Below, one piece after another: positions 36,028 through 43,807 of a stretch of 64,000 nt of DNA. Origin of the DNA: Empedobacter tilapiae. Lineage in GTDB: Bacteria; Bacteroidota; Bacteroidia; Flavobacteriales; Weeksellaceae. Below the pieces are notes generated by a model that saw only the letters and a program-made list of their open reading frames with translations, made no database searches and was not told the origin of the DNA. The translations under genes were made by a program, and so were the position numbers. Where the stretch lies: positions 1 to 64,000 of the forward strand of contig NZ_SRPE01000007.1 of the NCBI RefSeq assembly GCF_004785645.1, read 5' to 3'. Numbering within the stretch: position 1 is the stretch's first letter; each line of letters begins with the position of its first letter.

Positions 36028-37135
36028 AGTCTATATATCGTTGTATAAAATTATATCCTAAATCGTAATAATGTTTTTGATTATTTTCAAAAGTTAATTC
36101 AAATTGTTGACCATTTCCTTTTATACTAAGTAATTTACAAGGATTAATTTCTCCTAATTCTTCACCAAAATAATAGTAATAAAATTCTGTTTTATAAGTT
36201 TGTTGATTTTTTATTGATATTTTATTTGAAGGATGCTTCATTAATTCTGTCCAAAATAAGAAAGTTTGTGCTTTGCTTAATTGTTTTCCATTAATATTGA
36301 TTAAACTGAGTAGTGGGAAGTATTCAGATTCATGGTATTTCTTTTTATTATTCATTAAAGAACCTGAATAAGTAAGAGCTAATTCTAAACTCGAATAAGA
36401 AGGATTCATTGGATAAGCATAAACACGTATCGATTTTATAATTTTATCCTTCTTTATGACAAGTAACAAATCTTCTGATTGATCTGTAATTTGTTCTTCA
36501 TAATTATCTTTTAATGAAAGTAATTCTGCGTCATTAATTTTCTGCTCTAAAAATTGATGAAATTTTTTATCTAATTTACCTTCAAAAACGCCCTTTTTTC
36601 CATTAAAAGCTTCATTAGCGCTAATAATAGTTCCATTTTTTTGAATAGCGATATTTATTATACTACAACTTCCATAACAACCACTTGTCGTATAGATAAT
36701 TTGATCATAATCTAATGGAGTTTTGGTATTATTATCTCTTCTTCCAAGTGTATCAAGACTCGAATCATTATTATATTTGATAACCATTTCTTCTTTATTT
36801 ATTGATAAAATTTTAAAAAATGGTTTTGGTTTACTGATAGAATCAAAATAATGAACTGTTGAATCTTTTACATTGAATTTGATTGAATTACCTAAAAATT
36901 TAGTAGGTATAAATTTTTTATGCTCTCGAATTCCATAAGTTTCATAGATACCATCATAATATCCTTTATTATTATATATTGAATCCTGATCGAATTTATA
37001 AATAACTGGATCTAAAACTGCCATTTTAGTTGACCAGACATCTTGTATTTGTTCTAATAATTTATTGTCAGCTTCCGAATTATTTTTACAAGAATTAAAA
37101 GATAATATAAGTATAAAAAAATAGATGTATTTCAT
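36026..37135 (-). CDS. DUF6438-domain lipoprotein
   Basis: About 369 residues from the ATG at 37135; the longer frame begins at a TTG five codons upstream. Lipoprotein signal FFILILSFNSC, then KNNSEAD. Residues about 140-240 match DUF6438: IIYTTSGCYGSCSIINIAIQ with the paired cysteines, GTIISANEAFNGKKGVFEGKL, and ELLSLKDNYEEQITD. The rest has no recognised domain. The two Cys four residues apart might bind metal or form a disulfide in the periplasm. Function unknown. Confidence 0.72.
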   Translation of the reverse strand: MKYIYFFILILSFNSCKNNSEADNKLLEQIQDVWSTKMAVLDPVIYKFDQDSIYNNKGYYDGIYETYGIREHKKFIPTKFLGNSIKFNVKDSTVHYFDSISKPKPFFKILSINKEEMVIKYNNDSSLDTLGRRDNNTKTPLDYDQIIYTTSGCYGSCSIINIAIQKNGTIISANEAFNGKKGVFEGKLDKKFHQFLEQKINDAELLSLKDNYEEQITDQSEDLLLVIKKDKIIKSIRVYAYPMNPSYSSLELALTYSGSLMNNKKKYHESEYFPLLSLININGKQLSKAQTFLFWTELMKHPSNKISIKNQQTYKTEFYYYYFGEELGEINPCKLLSIKGNGQQFELTFENNQKHYYDLGYNFIQRYID

Positions 37136-37174
37136 AAATAATATATTCAATTAAGATACAATAATTTATTTATG

Positions 37175-37206
37175 AAAAAAAGCTTCCAAATTGGAAGCTT
37201 TTTTTA
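37175..37206 (-). terminator. Terminator of trmD, copy 2 of a twin
   Basis: Stem AAAAAGCTTCCAA / TTGGAAGCTTTTT. Almost identical to the hairpin at 35998-36027, so the lipoprotein gene is bracketed by the two copies. Confidence 0.85.
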
Positions 37207-37208
37207 GT

Positions 37209-37895
37209 TTATTTTGATCTTTTTTCTAACAAATCTGGGCGCCGTTCTTTTGTACGTTCAATTGCTTGTTCATGCAGCCATTCCTCTATTTTAGGAAAGT
37301 TACCCGAAAGTAAAACATCAGGAACTTTAAGACCTTTATATTCGGCTGGACGCGTATAAATTGGCGGCGCTAACAAATCATCTTGAAACGAATCTGAAAG
37401 GGCAGAAGTCTCATCACCAATTACGCCAGGTAACAATCGGATAATAGAATCAGCCAAAATAATTGCGCCAAATTCTCCACCCGAAAGTACATAATCACCA
37501 ATCGAAATTTCTCGCGTCACATACATATCACGAATACGTTGATCGATACCTTTGTAATGCCCACAAATCATCATAAGATTTCCTTTCAACGACAAATCAT
37601 TCGCAATTGTTTGATTCAACGTTTCACCATCTGGCGTCAAATAAATAATTTCATCATACGCGCGTTCATCTTTCAATTTCGAAATCATTTTGTCCAAAGG
37701 TTCGCACATAATTACCATTCCAGAAGTTCCTCCGTACGGATAATCATCTACATGACGATAACGTCCTTTTCCAAAATCTCTCAAATCGTGAACATGAATT
37801 TCAGCTAAACCTTTGTCTTGCGCACGTTTCATAATCGAGGCAGAAAATGGACTAACTAATAATTCGGGTAAAACAGTGATAATATCTATTCGCAT
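37209..37895 (-). CDS. trmD: tRNA (guanine-N1-)-methyltransferase
   Basis: Methylates G37 next to the anticodon, which prevents frameshifting; essential in many bacteria. 228 residues, normal size. SPOUT trefoil-knot motifs are clear: [12 protein letters not shown] at the start, [38 protein letters not shown], and [20 protein letters not shown] near residue 130. It is not linked here to rimM or rplS, its partners in many genomes. The promoter lies so close to the ATG that the mRNA may have no leader. Confidence 0.95.
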   Translation of the reverse strand: MRIDIITVLPELLVSPFSASIMKRAQDKGLAEIHVHDLRDFGKGRYRHVDDYPYGGTSGMVIMCEPLDKMISKLKDERAYDEIIYLTPDGETLNQTIANDLSLKGNLMMICGHYKGIDQRIRDMYVTREISIGDYVLSGGEFGAIILADSIIRLLPGVIGDETSALSDSFQDDLLAPPIYTRPAEYKGLKVPDVLLSGNFPKIEEWLHEQAIERTKERRPDLLEKRSK

Positions 37896-37899
37896 GCTG

Positions 37900-37930
37900 C
37901 AAAGATATTTGTTTAGCTACGTTTGCGCAA
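37900..37930 (-). promoter_or_regulatory. Full promoter of trmD, likely leaderless
   Basis: Minus strand: TTG (37930-37928), 20 bases, TATCTTTG (37907-37900). Only four bases separate the box from the ATG at 37895, so the predicted transcription start falls at or next to the A of the start codon. Confidence 0.65.
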
Positions 37931-37938
37931 GTTTAAAT

Positions 37939-38496
37939 CTATTTTTTGAATTTGATTGTTTTAACAGAATTTATAAATTCTTTTCGTGATTTTTCATCTA
38001 AATTGTAACCAATAAAATTAAATTTTGAAGTTGAGTTTTTAATAGTATCCATATAAACTGCAATTAATTTATGATGATTTGATTGTATAAGTTTTGCTTT
38101 TTGATGATCAATAACAATATAAGAAATCTGATATTCTGATTGTACGATAGAATCAATATTAGTTTTGTGAAGTTTATTGATATACAACTCAGAGATTTTC
38201 TCCAATCCTAAATCAGGATTATTATATAAAATAGTTGTAAAAATACTATCTGCAATTTTAGCATTAATATCAAAATCTCCACCTGCAAGTCTGCCATAAT
38301 CATAATCTAAGGTATCATTATTTGGTGTAATAATTCCTCCAACTTCAGTATCAATTCCGCCTAATTTCACTTTTTTCCAATCTTTCGGAATTTCCATAGA
38401 GAAACTTCTAAATTGAATCGTTTTATAATTGCTTTTATTGCAAGAAATTAATCCAAATAATATAATGAATGATAAATATTTTAATTGATTATTCAA
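37939..38496 (-). CDS. Hypothetical lipoprotein
   Basis: 185 residues. Lipobox in FIILFGLISC, then NKSNYKT. The mature part starts with FSMEIPKDWKKVKLGGIDTEVG, a pattern seen in small periplasmic proteins of the PsbP-like or DUF-type beta-sheet class, but I cannot name the family. It follows the trmD promoter region on the same strand without overlap and appears to be transcribed alone. Confidence 0.65.
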   Translation of the reverse strand: MNNQLKYLSFIILFGLISCNKSNYKTIQFRSFSMEIPKDWKKVKLGGIDTEVGGIITPNNDTLDYDYGRLAGGDFDINAKIADSIFTTILYNNPDLGLEKISELYINKLHKTNIDSIVQSEYQISYIVIDHQKAKLIQSNHHKLIAVYMDTIKNSTSKFNFIGYNLDEKSRKEFINSVKTIKFKK

Positions 38497-38568
38497 ATGA
38501 TTGATATTCTTTTAAAATTAATAAATATAATTGATATTATTCATTAGCCTTATTCAAATGAAATCGAG

Positions 38569-38576
38569 TAAATTTG
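38569..38576 (+). promoter_or_regulatory. -7 box for hemB
   Basis: TAAATTTG, exact consensus, 17 bases before the ATG. The same octamer precedes hemL. Confidence 0.55.
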
Positions 38577-38593
38577 TCTAAAATTTTAATCAA

Positions 38594-39586
38594 ATGTTTT
38601 TATATAACAGACATAGACGACTACGCAAAAATGAATCAATTCGTAGTATGATTCGCGAAAATCATTTGTCACCAAACGATTTTATTTTACCAATTTTTAT
38701 GGCTGAAGGAGAAGGTGTGAAAGAAGAAATTGCTGCAATGCCAGGTATTTACCGCCAATCTCTTGACAATACTGTAAAAGAAGTAAAAGAAATTTGGGAT
38801 TTAGGTATAAAATCAGTTAACATATATTGTAAAGTTAGTGATAACTTAAAAGATAATACAGGTAAAGAGGCTTGGAATCCAAACGGATTGATGCAAAATA
38901 CAATCAAAGCAATTAAAGATGCTGTTCCAGAAATGATTGTAATGCCTGATGTTGCCTTAGATCCATATTCAATTTATGGTCACGACGGAATCATCAAAAA
39001 TGGAGAAGTTATTAATGATGAAACTGTTGATGCTTTGGTAAAAATGACGTTATCTCATGCAGAAGCAGGTGCCGATTTTGTTGCGCCTTCCGATATGATG
39101 GATGGTCGAATAGGAGCGATGCGTGCTGCGTTGGAGGAAAACGGTTTTCATAATGTAGGAATCATGACGTATGCTGCGAAATATGCGTCATCTTTTTATG
39201 GACCTTTCCGTACAGCCTTAGATTCTGCGCCAGTTGATTCTCAAGAAATTCCGAAAGATAAAAAAACCTATCAAATGGATTACCATAATTCACAAGAAGC
39301 GTTGCGTGAAGCGATTGCAGATGTAGAAGAAGGTGCAGATATTTTGATGGTTAAACCAGGTATGGCTTATTTGGATATAGTGAAATTAATAAAAGATAAT
39401 TTGCAAGTTCCAGTTTCAGTATATCAAGTTTCAGGTGAATATGCGATGATTAAAGCTGCTGTAGAAAAAGGCTGGTTAGATAATGATAAAGTTATTTTAG
39501 AATCTCTAACAAGTTTTAAAAGAGCAGGAGCAGATCTTATTTCAACTTACTTTGCAAAAGAAGCTGCAAGATTATTAAACGAATAA
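38594..39586 (+). CDS. hemB: Porphobilinogen synthase (5-aminolevulinate dehydratase)
   Basis: Joins two 5-aminolevulinate molecules into porphobilinogen in heme synthesis. 330 residues, normal length. The two Schiff-base lysines are in MTYAAKYASSFYGPFR near residue 195 and LMVKPGMAYLD near 253. The metal-site segment reads DVALDPYSIYGHDG. The cysteines of zinc-dependent enzymes (CxC...C) are replaced by Ala and Asp, so this is the magnesium/alkali-metal type rather than the zinc type. Transcribed alone between a promoter and a strong terminator. Confidence 0.95.
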   Translation: MFLYNRHRRLRKNESIRSMIRENHLSPNDFILPIFMAEGEGVKEEIAAMPGIYRQSLDNTVKEVKEIWDLGIKSVNIYCKVSDNLKDNTGKEAWNPNGLMQNTIKAIKDAVPEMIVMPDVALDPYSIYGHDGIIKNGEVINDETVDALVKMTLSHAEAGADFVAPSDMMDGRIGAMRAALEENGFHNVGIMTYAAKYASSFYGPFRTALDSAPVDSQEIPKDKKTYQMDYHNSQEALREAIADVEEGADILMVKPGMAYLDIVKLIKDNLQVPVSVYQVSGEYAMIKAAVEKGWLDNDKVILESLTSFKRAGADLISTYFAKEAARLLNE

Positions 39587-39598
39587 TTAATAACATAT

Positions 39599-39629
39599 AA
39601 AAAAACCACTTCTTTAGAAGTGGTTTTTG
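39599..39629. terminator. Bidirectional terminator
   Basis: Stem AAAAACCACTTCT / AGAAGTGGTTTTT with a two-base loop, between convergent genes. Confidence 0.85.
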
Positions 39630-39635
39630 TTTTTC

Positions 39636-39998
39636 TTAAAGCGAATATTGAATCATTTTCGCTGTAAATTTTTGCTTTTCTAAAGTAGATAGAAAATATT
39701 GCTGCTCCGCAATAGCTTGTTCTTTTTTCTGATAATTTTTTTCGTAACCAGTCTGAATCTCTTTTAAAGAAGTAATAGACCCATTTTTCAATAAATAATT
39801 TTGAAATTTTGTATATCTATCAGCTAATTTGCCATAGATATCTCTATTATTAATGTTTGCTTCATAAACATCAGTTACAAAAACCTCATTATTTTGTCCA
39901 TAAGCTATGGAAAAAAAATAATAAGTTTGGTTACTCTTTATTTGACTGAAAACCACCCCAGAAATAAAGAATAAAAATAATACTAAACCTTTTTTCAT
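39636..39998 (-). CDS. Hypothetical small exported protein
   Basis: 120 residues with a type I signal peptide (LVLFLFFISGVVFSQ). The mature part starts with a strand-like segment (TYYFFSIAYGQNNEVFVTDVYEA) and ends in a long charged helix (EKNYQKKEQAIAEQQYFLSTLEKQ) with coiled-coil character. No family recognised. Confidence 0.6.
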   Translation of the reverse strand: MKKGLVLFLFFISGVVFSQIKSNQTYYFFSIAYGQNNEVFVTDVYEANINNRDIYGKLADRYTKFQNYLLKNGSITSLKEIQTGYEKNYQKKEQAIAEQQYFLSTLEKQKFTAKMIQYSL

Positions 39999-40087
39999 TC
40001 AACCTAATTTTGAGTGCACAATTTAAACATAATATATATATTTAAACGGGCTATTGTGTAATTTTATATAATTCGGTATAAATTTTT

Positions 40088-40095
40088 TATATTTG
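40088..40095 (+). promoter_or_regulatory. -7 box for ffh
   Basis: TATATTTG, exact consensus, 20 bases before the ATG. A second exact box (TAATTTTG) occurs 83 bases further upstream at 40005-40012. Confidence 0.5.
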
Positions 40096-40115
40096 TGTCC
40101 TAAAATTGACTCAAA

Positions 40116-41477
40116 ATGTTTCAAAATCTTCAGGATAAATTAGATAAAGCATTACATACCTTAAAAGGAAAAGGACAAATTACAGAAATTAACGTTGCTG
40201 AAACTGTAAAAGAAGTACGTAGAGCACTTGTTGATGCCGATGTTAGTTATAAAGTTGCAAAAGATTTTACAAATACAGTAAAAGAAAAAGCTTTAGGTGA
40301 AAACGTAATTACATCGCTTAATCCTGGACAATTAATGGTAAAAATTGTTCACGATGAATTAGCAAAATTAATGGGAGGTGAGGTTACAGAACTTAAAGTA
40401 GACGATAATCCGACAATTATTTTGATTGCTGGTTTACAAGGTTCTGGTAAAACAACTTTTTCTGGTAAATTAGCTAATTTCCTAAAAACTAAGAAAAACA
40501 AAAAAGTATTATTAGTTGCTGGTGACGTTTATCGTCCAGCAGCCATCAATCAGTTACAAGTTTTAGGAGAGCAAATTGGTGTGGATGTTTATGCTGATTT
40601 AGAAAACAAGAATCCTGTAGAAATTGCTCAATCAGCGATTGCACAAGCAAAACAAAATGGAAATAATGTAATTATTGTCGATACAGCTGGTCGTTTAGCG
40701 ATTGATGAACAAATGATGGATGAAATTCGTCGTGTTCATCAAACAGTTAATCCAACCGAAACTTTATTTGTTGTAGATTCTATGACAGGTCAAGATGCGG
40801 TGAATACTGCAAAAGCTTTCAATGAAGTTTTAAATTATAATGGAGTTGTTTTAACAAAATTAGATGGTGATACGCGTGGAGGAGCTGCCTTAACAATTCG
40901 CACTGTTGTAGACAAACCAATCAAATTTATTTCTACTGGAGAGAAAATGGAAGCTTTAGATGTTTTCTATCCAGAACGTATGGCGGATCGTATTTTGGGA
41001 ATGGGTGACGTTGTTTCGTTAGTAGAGCGTGCTCAAGAACAATTTGACGAAGAAGAAGCAAAACGTTTACAAAAGAAAATTGCAAAAAATAGCTTCGATT
41101 TTGATGATTTCTTAAAACAAATTCAACAAATCAAACGTATGGGTAATATGAAAGATTTAGTTGGAATGATTCCTGGCGCTGGAAAAGCTTTGAAAGATGT
41201 AGATATTGATGATAATGCCTTTAAAGGTGTTGAAGCGATTATTCATTCAATGACAAAAAAAGAGCGTCAAAATCCAAATATTATCGATAATTCTCGTAAG
41301 AAAAGAATTGCAGCTGGATCTGGAACATCTTTGCAGGAAGTAAATCAGTTATTGAAACAATTCTCTGAAATGGGAAAAATGATGAAATTTATGAATTCTA
41401 CAAATGGTAAAAAGATGATGGAAACAATGTCTAAGAATATGCCAGCTGGTGGATTTCCTGGAATGCCAAAAATGTAA
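40116..41477 (+). CDS. ffh: Signal recognition particle GTPase (SRP54)
   Basis: Binds signal sequences on nascent chains and targets ribosomes to the membrane with FtsY and the 4.5S RNA. 453 residues. The N domain (to about 90), the G domain with GLQGSGKTTFSGKLA near 106, DVYRPAAINQL, VDTAGRLAIDEQMMDE, VLTKLDGDTRGGAAL and ISTGEKMEAL, and a C-terminal M domain rich in Met (FSEMGKMMKFMN, GGFPGMPKM). All motifs intact. Transcribed alone. Confidence 0.97.
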   Translation: MFQNLQDKLDKALHTLKGKGQITEINVAETVKEVRRALVDADVSYKVAKDFTNTVKEKALGENVITSLNPGQLMVKIVHDELAKLMGGEVTELKVDDNPTIILIAGLQGSGKTTFSGKLANFLKTKKNKKVLLVAGDVYRPAAINQLQVLGEQIGVDVYADLENKNPVEIAQSAIAQAKQNGNNVIIVDTAGRLAIDEQMMDEIRRVHQTVNPTETLFVVDSMTGQDAVNTAKAFNEVLNYNGVVLTKLDGDTRGGAALTIRTVVDKPIKFISTGEKMEALDVFYPERMADRILGMGDVVSLVERAQEQFDEEEAKRLQKKIAKNSFDFDDFLKQIQQIKRMGNMKDLVGMIPGAGKALKDVDIDDNAFKGVEAIIHSMTKKERQNPNIIDNSRKKRIAAGSGTSLQEVNQLLKQFSEMGKMMKFMNSTNGKKMMETMSKNMPAGGFPGMPKM

Positions 41478-41499
41478 AAAATTTTAAAATTATACTTTA

Positions 41500-41531
41500 A
41501 AAAAAACCTCCTTTAAAAAGAGGTTTTTTTT
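41500..41531 (+). terminator. Terminator of ffh
   Basis: Stem AAAACCTC / GAGGTTTT with a nine-base loop and a long T run. Confidence 0.8.
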
Positions 41532-41557
41532 TATTAATATAGCTATTAGCTTTTTTT

Positions 41558-41631
41558 ATTTAACATAATATATATTATAACATTAATATTTCTACGAAAT
41601 ATTAATGTTAATAATCTTTATTATGTTAAAT
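41558..41631. repeat. Nested perfect palindromes between ffh and the response regulator
   Basis: An outer pair of 13-base arms (ATTTAACATAATA at 41558-41570, complement at 41619-41631) encloses an inner pair of 14-base arms (TAACATTAATATTT at 41578-41591, complement at 41597-41610) with a five-base centre. Both pairs are perfect. A smaller GATAAT/ATTATC repeat follows at the end of the next gene. There is no T run, so it is not a standard terminator; a cruciform or protein site is possible. Confidence 0.6.
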
Positions 41632-41650
41632 AGATTAATGATAATCTTCA

Positions 41651-42418
41651 TTATCTATTCATATTCATCCAATCAATCCAACTATTAATTTGAGTTTTAC
41701 TTACAAAGACAGCTTGTTCTGTTTCAGGTTTTGGACAAAGATGAAGTTCTACTTTTTGACTTGAATGTTTGATGATTACATTAATTGCATCAATGTGGAC
41801 TATAAATTTTCGATTGATTTTAAAGAAAATGTTTTCGTCTAATTTATTTATAATATCCTTTATTGTATCATCGTAAATATAGGTTTGCTCATCTTTCGTT
41901 TTTATAAAAAGATGTTTTCCTGATGCAAAAAAATAAGCAATTTCATGTTCCCCTACAGAACGTAATTTGTTTCCATTTGTCACTAAAAAACGATGTATAA
42001 TCTCAGACGGAGTATTTTGTAAAACTACAATAGATTTTAACGTTGACGAAATATCAAAACTCTCTCGAATGGTTTTGAATTTATGTAAAGCTAAATGCAA
42101 TTCATTTATTTCAAATGGTTTTAGAATATAATCAATCGTGAAATGCTTGAAGACTTTCATCGCATATTCATCGTAAGCTGTAGTAAAAATAATTGGGGTA
42201 AGAATTTCAACTTCCTGAAAGATTTCAAAACTTTTTCCATCTCCTAAATGAATATCCATAAAAATCAAATCAACCGAATTTTCTCTAAAAAACTCAGTTG
42301 CTTGCTTTGTAGAACGTAAAACTGTAATCGAAGAAATGTCAATAATAGCTTGCTCTTCTAATAAGTTTTTTAGATAAGTAACAGCCAATAATTCGTCTTC
42401 TACAATTACTATTTTCAT
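41651..42418 (-). CDS. LytTR-type response regulator
   Basis: About 255 residues from the ATG at 42418; the longer frame begins at a TTG. The receiver domain has the acidic pocket (KIVIVEDELLA), the phospho-acceptor Asp in LIFMDIHLGDG near residue 54, the Thr in PIIFTTAYDEYAM and the Lys in DYILKPFEINEL. The C-terminal LytTR DNA-binding domain follows (LRSVGEHEIAYFFASGKHLFIKT, FFKINRKFIVHIDAI). It is the natural partner of the LytS-like kinase encoded 7 kb upstream at the other end of the same gene run. A hairpin between susD and this gene probably lowers its share of the transcript. Confidence 0.92.
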   Translation of the reverse strand: MKIVIVEDELLAVTYLKNLLEEQAIIDISSITVLRSTKQATEFFRENSVDLIFMDIHLGDGKSFEIFQEVEILTPIIFTTAYDEYAMKVFKHFTIDYILKPFEINELHLALHKFKTIRESFDISSTLKSIVVLQNTPSEIIHRFLVTNGNKLRSVGEHEIAYFFASGKHLFIKTKDEQTYIYDDTIKDIINKLDENIFFKINRKFIVHIDAINVIIKHSSQKVELHLCPKPETEQAVFVSKTQINSWIDWMNMNR

Positions 42419-42433
42419 ATTAAGCAAAAGTAT

Positions 42434-42468
42434 AAAAAAACCGTCTAAATGATAAATAAAGACGGTTT
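42434..42468 (-). terminator. Hairpin terminator or attenuator between susD and the regulator gene
   Basis: Arms AAACCGTCT (42438-42446) and AGACGGTTT (42460-42468) with a 13-base loop. On the minus strand the stem is followed by a seven-base T run, a normal terminator layout. It lies inside the gene run, so any reading into the regulator would be partial. Confidence 0.6.
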
Positions 42469-42475
42469 AAAAATG

Positions 42476-43795
42476 TTATAAATGAGGATTATTGAGCTTA
42501 GCTGCTTGTGGAATTTCTATTGTATAACGAACATCATTTTTCTGTAGAATATATTCTTTATCCGAAATATGATGTATAATTTGCTTTTGATCTGCTCTAC
42601 GTAAATCGTACCAACGTTGTCCTTCTAATGCAAATTCTCTGAAACGTTCATCTAAAATAAACTTCATCAATTCAGTAGAATTCATCACAGAAATTTCAGC
42701 TTGTAATTTTGCAAAACCAGTTGATGTGTAACGATTTTGTAAAACAGAAAACAATATTGCTTTAGCTTGATCTAATTTGTTTAATTTCAAATACGATTCA
42801 GCTTTAATAAAATATAATTCAGCTACACGGAAAGATGTTTTAAACTCTGAATTTCCACCTTTAATAATTTTATATTTCGAATCGGATTTCTCAAAATAAA
42901 GAGAAAAACGTAAATCATTTTCAGTATTATAACTGTTCAACAATTCAGGTGAGACATATGCCATAAATTGTACAGCATTGTTCAATGTGTTGTCTAAAGC
43001 TAAAATAGATTCAGTAGATGTATAATGATTTGGAACTAATTTTGTCGTATTTAAATTAACTAAATCACTTTTAATTTTAAGTGCTTCATCAGAAAAATCA
43101 ATTGCTTTTTGCCATTCATTTTTATACAAAGCGATTCTTGCTTCTAAAGCATTTAAGGCTACTTTAGAAAATCTATAATTCAACCCAGCCAATTGCTGAT
43201 CCATTTTCATCAATTTCGTCGCTTGATCTAAATCAGACTCAATATGATTATAAACTTCTTGAACAGATGATGGTTTAAGCGTTGCTTCTAAATCTACTTT
43301 TAAATTTAAAGGAACTCCCCTATCCGTATTTGATGTTGCTGAATTATACGGTTTACCATATAAATTAACCAAATCAAAATATGCATAAGCGCGTAATGCG
43401 TATGCTTCTGCTAATAATTGATCTTTTTCAGCAGAGTTTTTCATTGTTTTTGGTCCTTCGTTGATGATTTGATTCGCATAAAAAATCACCGTATAAAAAC
43501 TAACCCAAGGAAATTGAATAGATATTTGATCTGGATTTGTATCTTTCCATTGTGCAATTTCACGATAGGAAATAAAGTCATTTGATGATTCATTCAATGT
43601 AACCTCATCAGTGCGTAAAGCTGTCAACGACTTATGTGTTGGATATTTTGAATAAGCATTTGTTAATACCATTCGATAATCTTCTACCGTTTTTGGAATC
43701 ACTTTTCCATCTGGTTCAATATCCAAATAATTGTCACAACTAACTGCTGTAAAGCTAACTACAACTACGCTTAATAATAAAAATATTTTTTTCAT
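42476..43795 (-). CDS. SusD/RagB-family outer-membrane nutrient-binding lipoprotein
   Basis: 439 residues. Lipoprotein signal VVVVSFTAVSC, then DNYLDIEPDGKVIPKTVEDY, the typical SusD start. TPR-like helices (LLAEAYALRAYAYFDLVNLYG) and the C-terminal FILDERFREFALEGQRWYDLRR are family hallmarks. SusD proteins cap the SusC barrel and bind the ligand at the cell surface. Slightly shorter than glycan-binding members (about 500-550), which is more in line with the peptide-binding RagB type. It follows susC by 12 bases. Confidence 0.92.
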   Translation of the reverse strand: MKKIFLLLSVVVVSFTAVSCDNYLDIEPDGKVIPKTVEDYRMVLTNAYSKYPTHKSLTALRTDEVTLNESSNDFISYREIAQWKDTNPDQISIQFPWVSFYTVIFYANQIINEGPKTMKNSAEKDQLLAEAYALRAYAYFDLVNLYGKPYNSATSNTDRGVPLNLKVDLEATLKPSSVQEVYNHIESDLDQATKLMKMDQQLAGLNYRFSKVALNALEARIALYKNEWQKAIDFSDEALKIKSDLVNLNTTKLVPNHYTSTESILALDNTLNNAVQFMAYVSPELLNSYNTENDLRFSLYFEKSDSKYKIIKGGNSEFKTSFRVAELYFIKAESYLKLNKLDQAKAILFSVLQNRYTSTGFAKLQAEISVMNSTELMKFILDERFREFALEGQRWYDLRRADQKQIIHHISDKEYILQKNDVRYTIEIPQAAKLNNPHL

Positions 43796-43807
43796 TTGAT
43801 TTAAAAT

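Noticed and set aside
36026-37206. Insertion element, because near-identical hairpins bracket the gene
   Set aside because: No transposase, no target duplication; both hairpins stand where terminators are expected.
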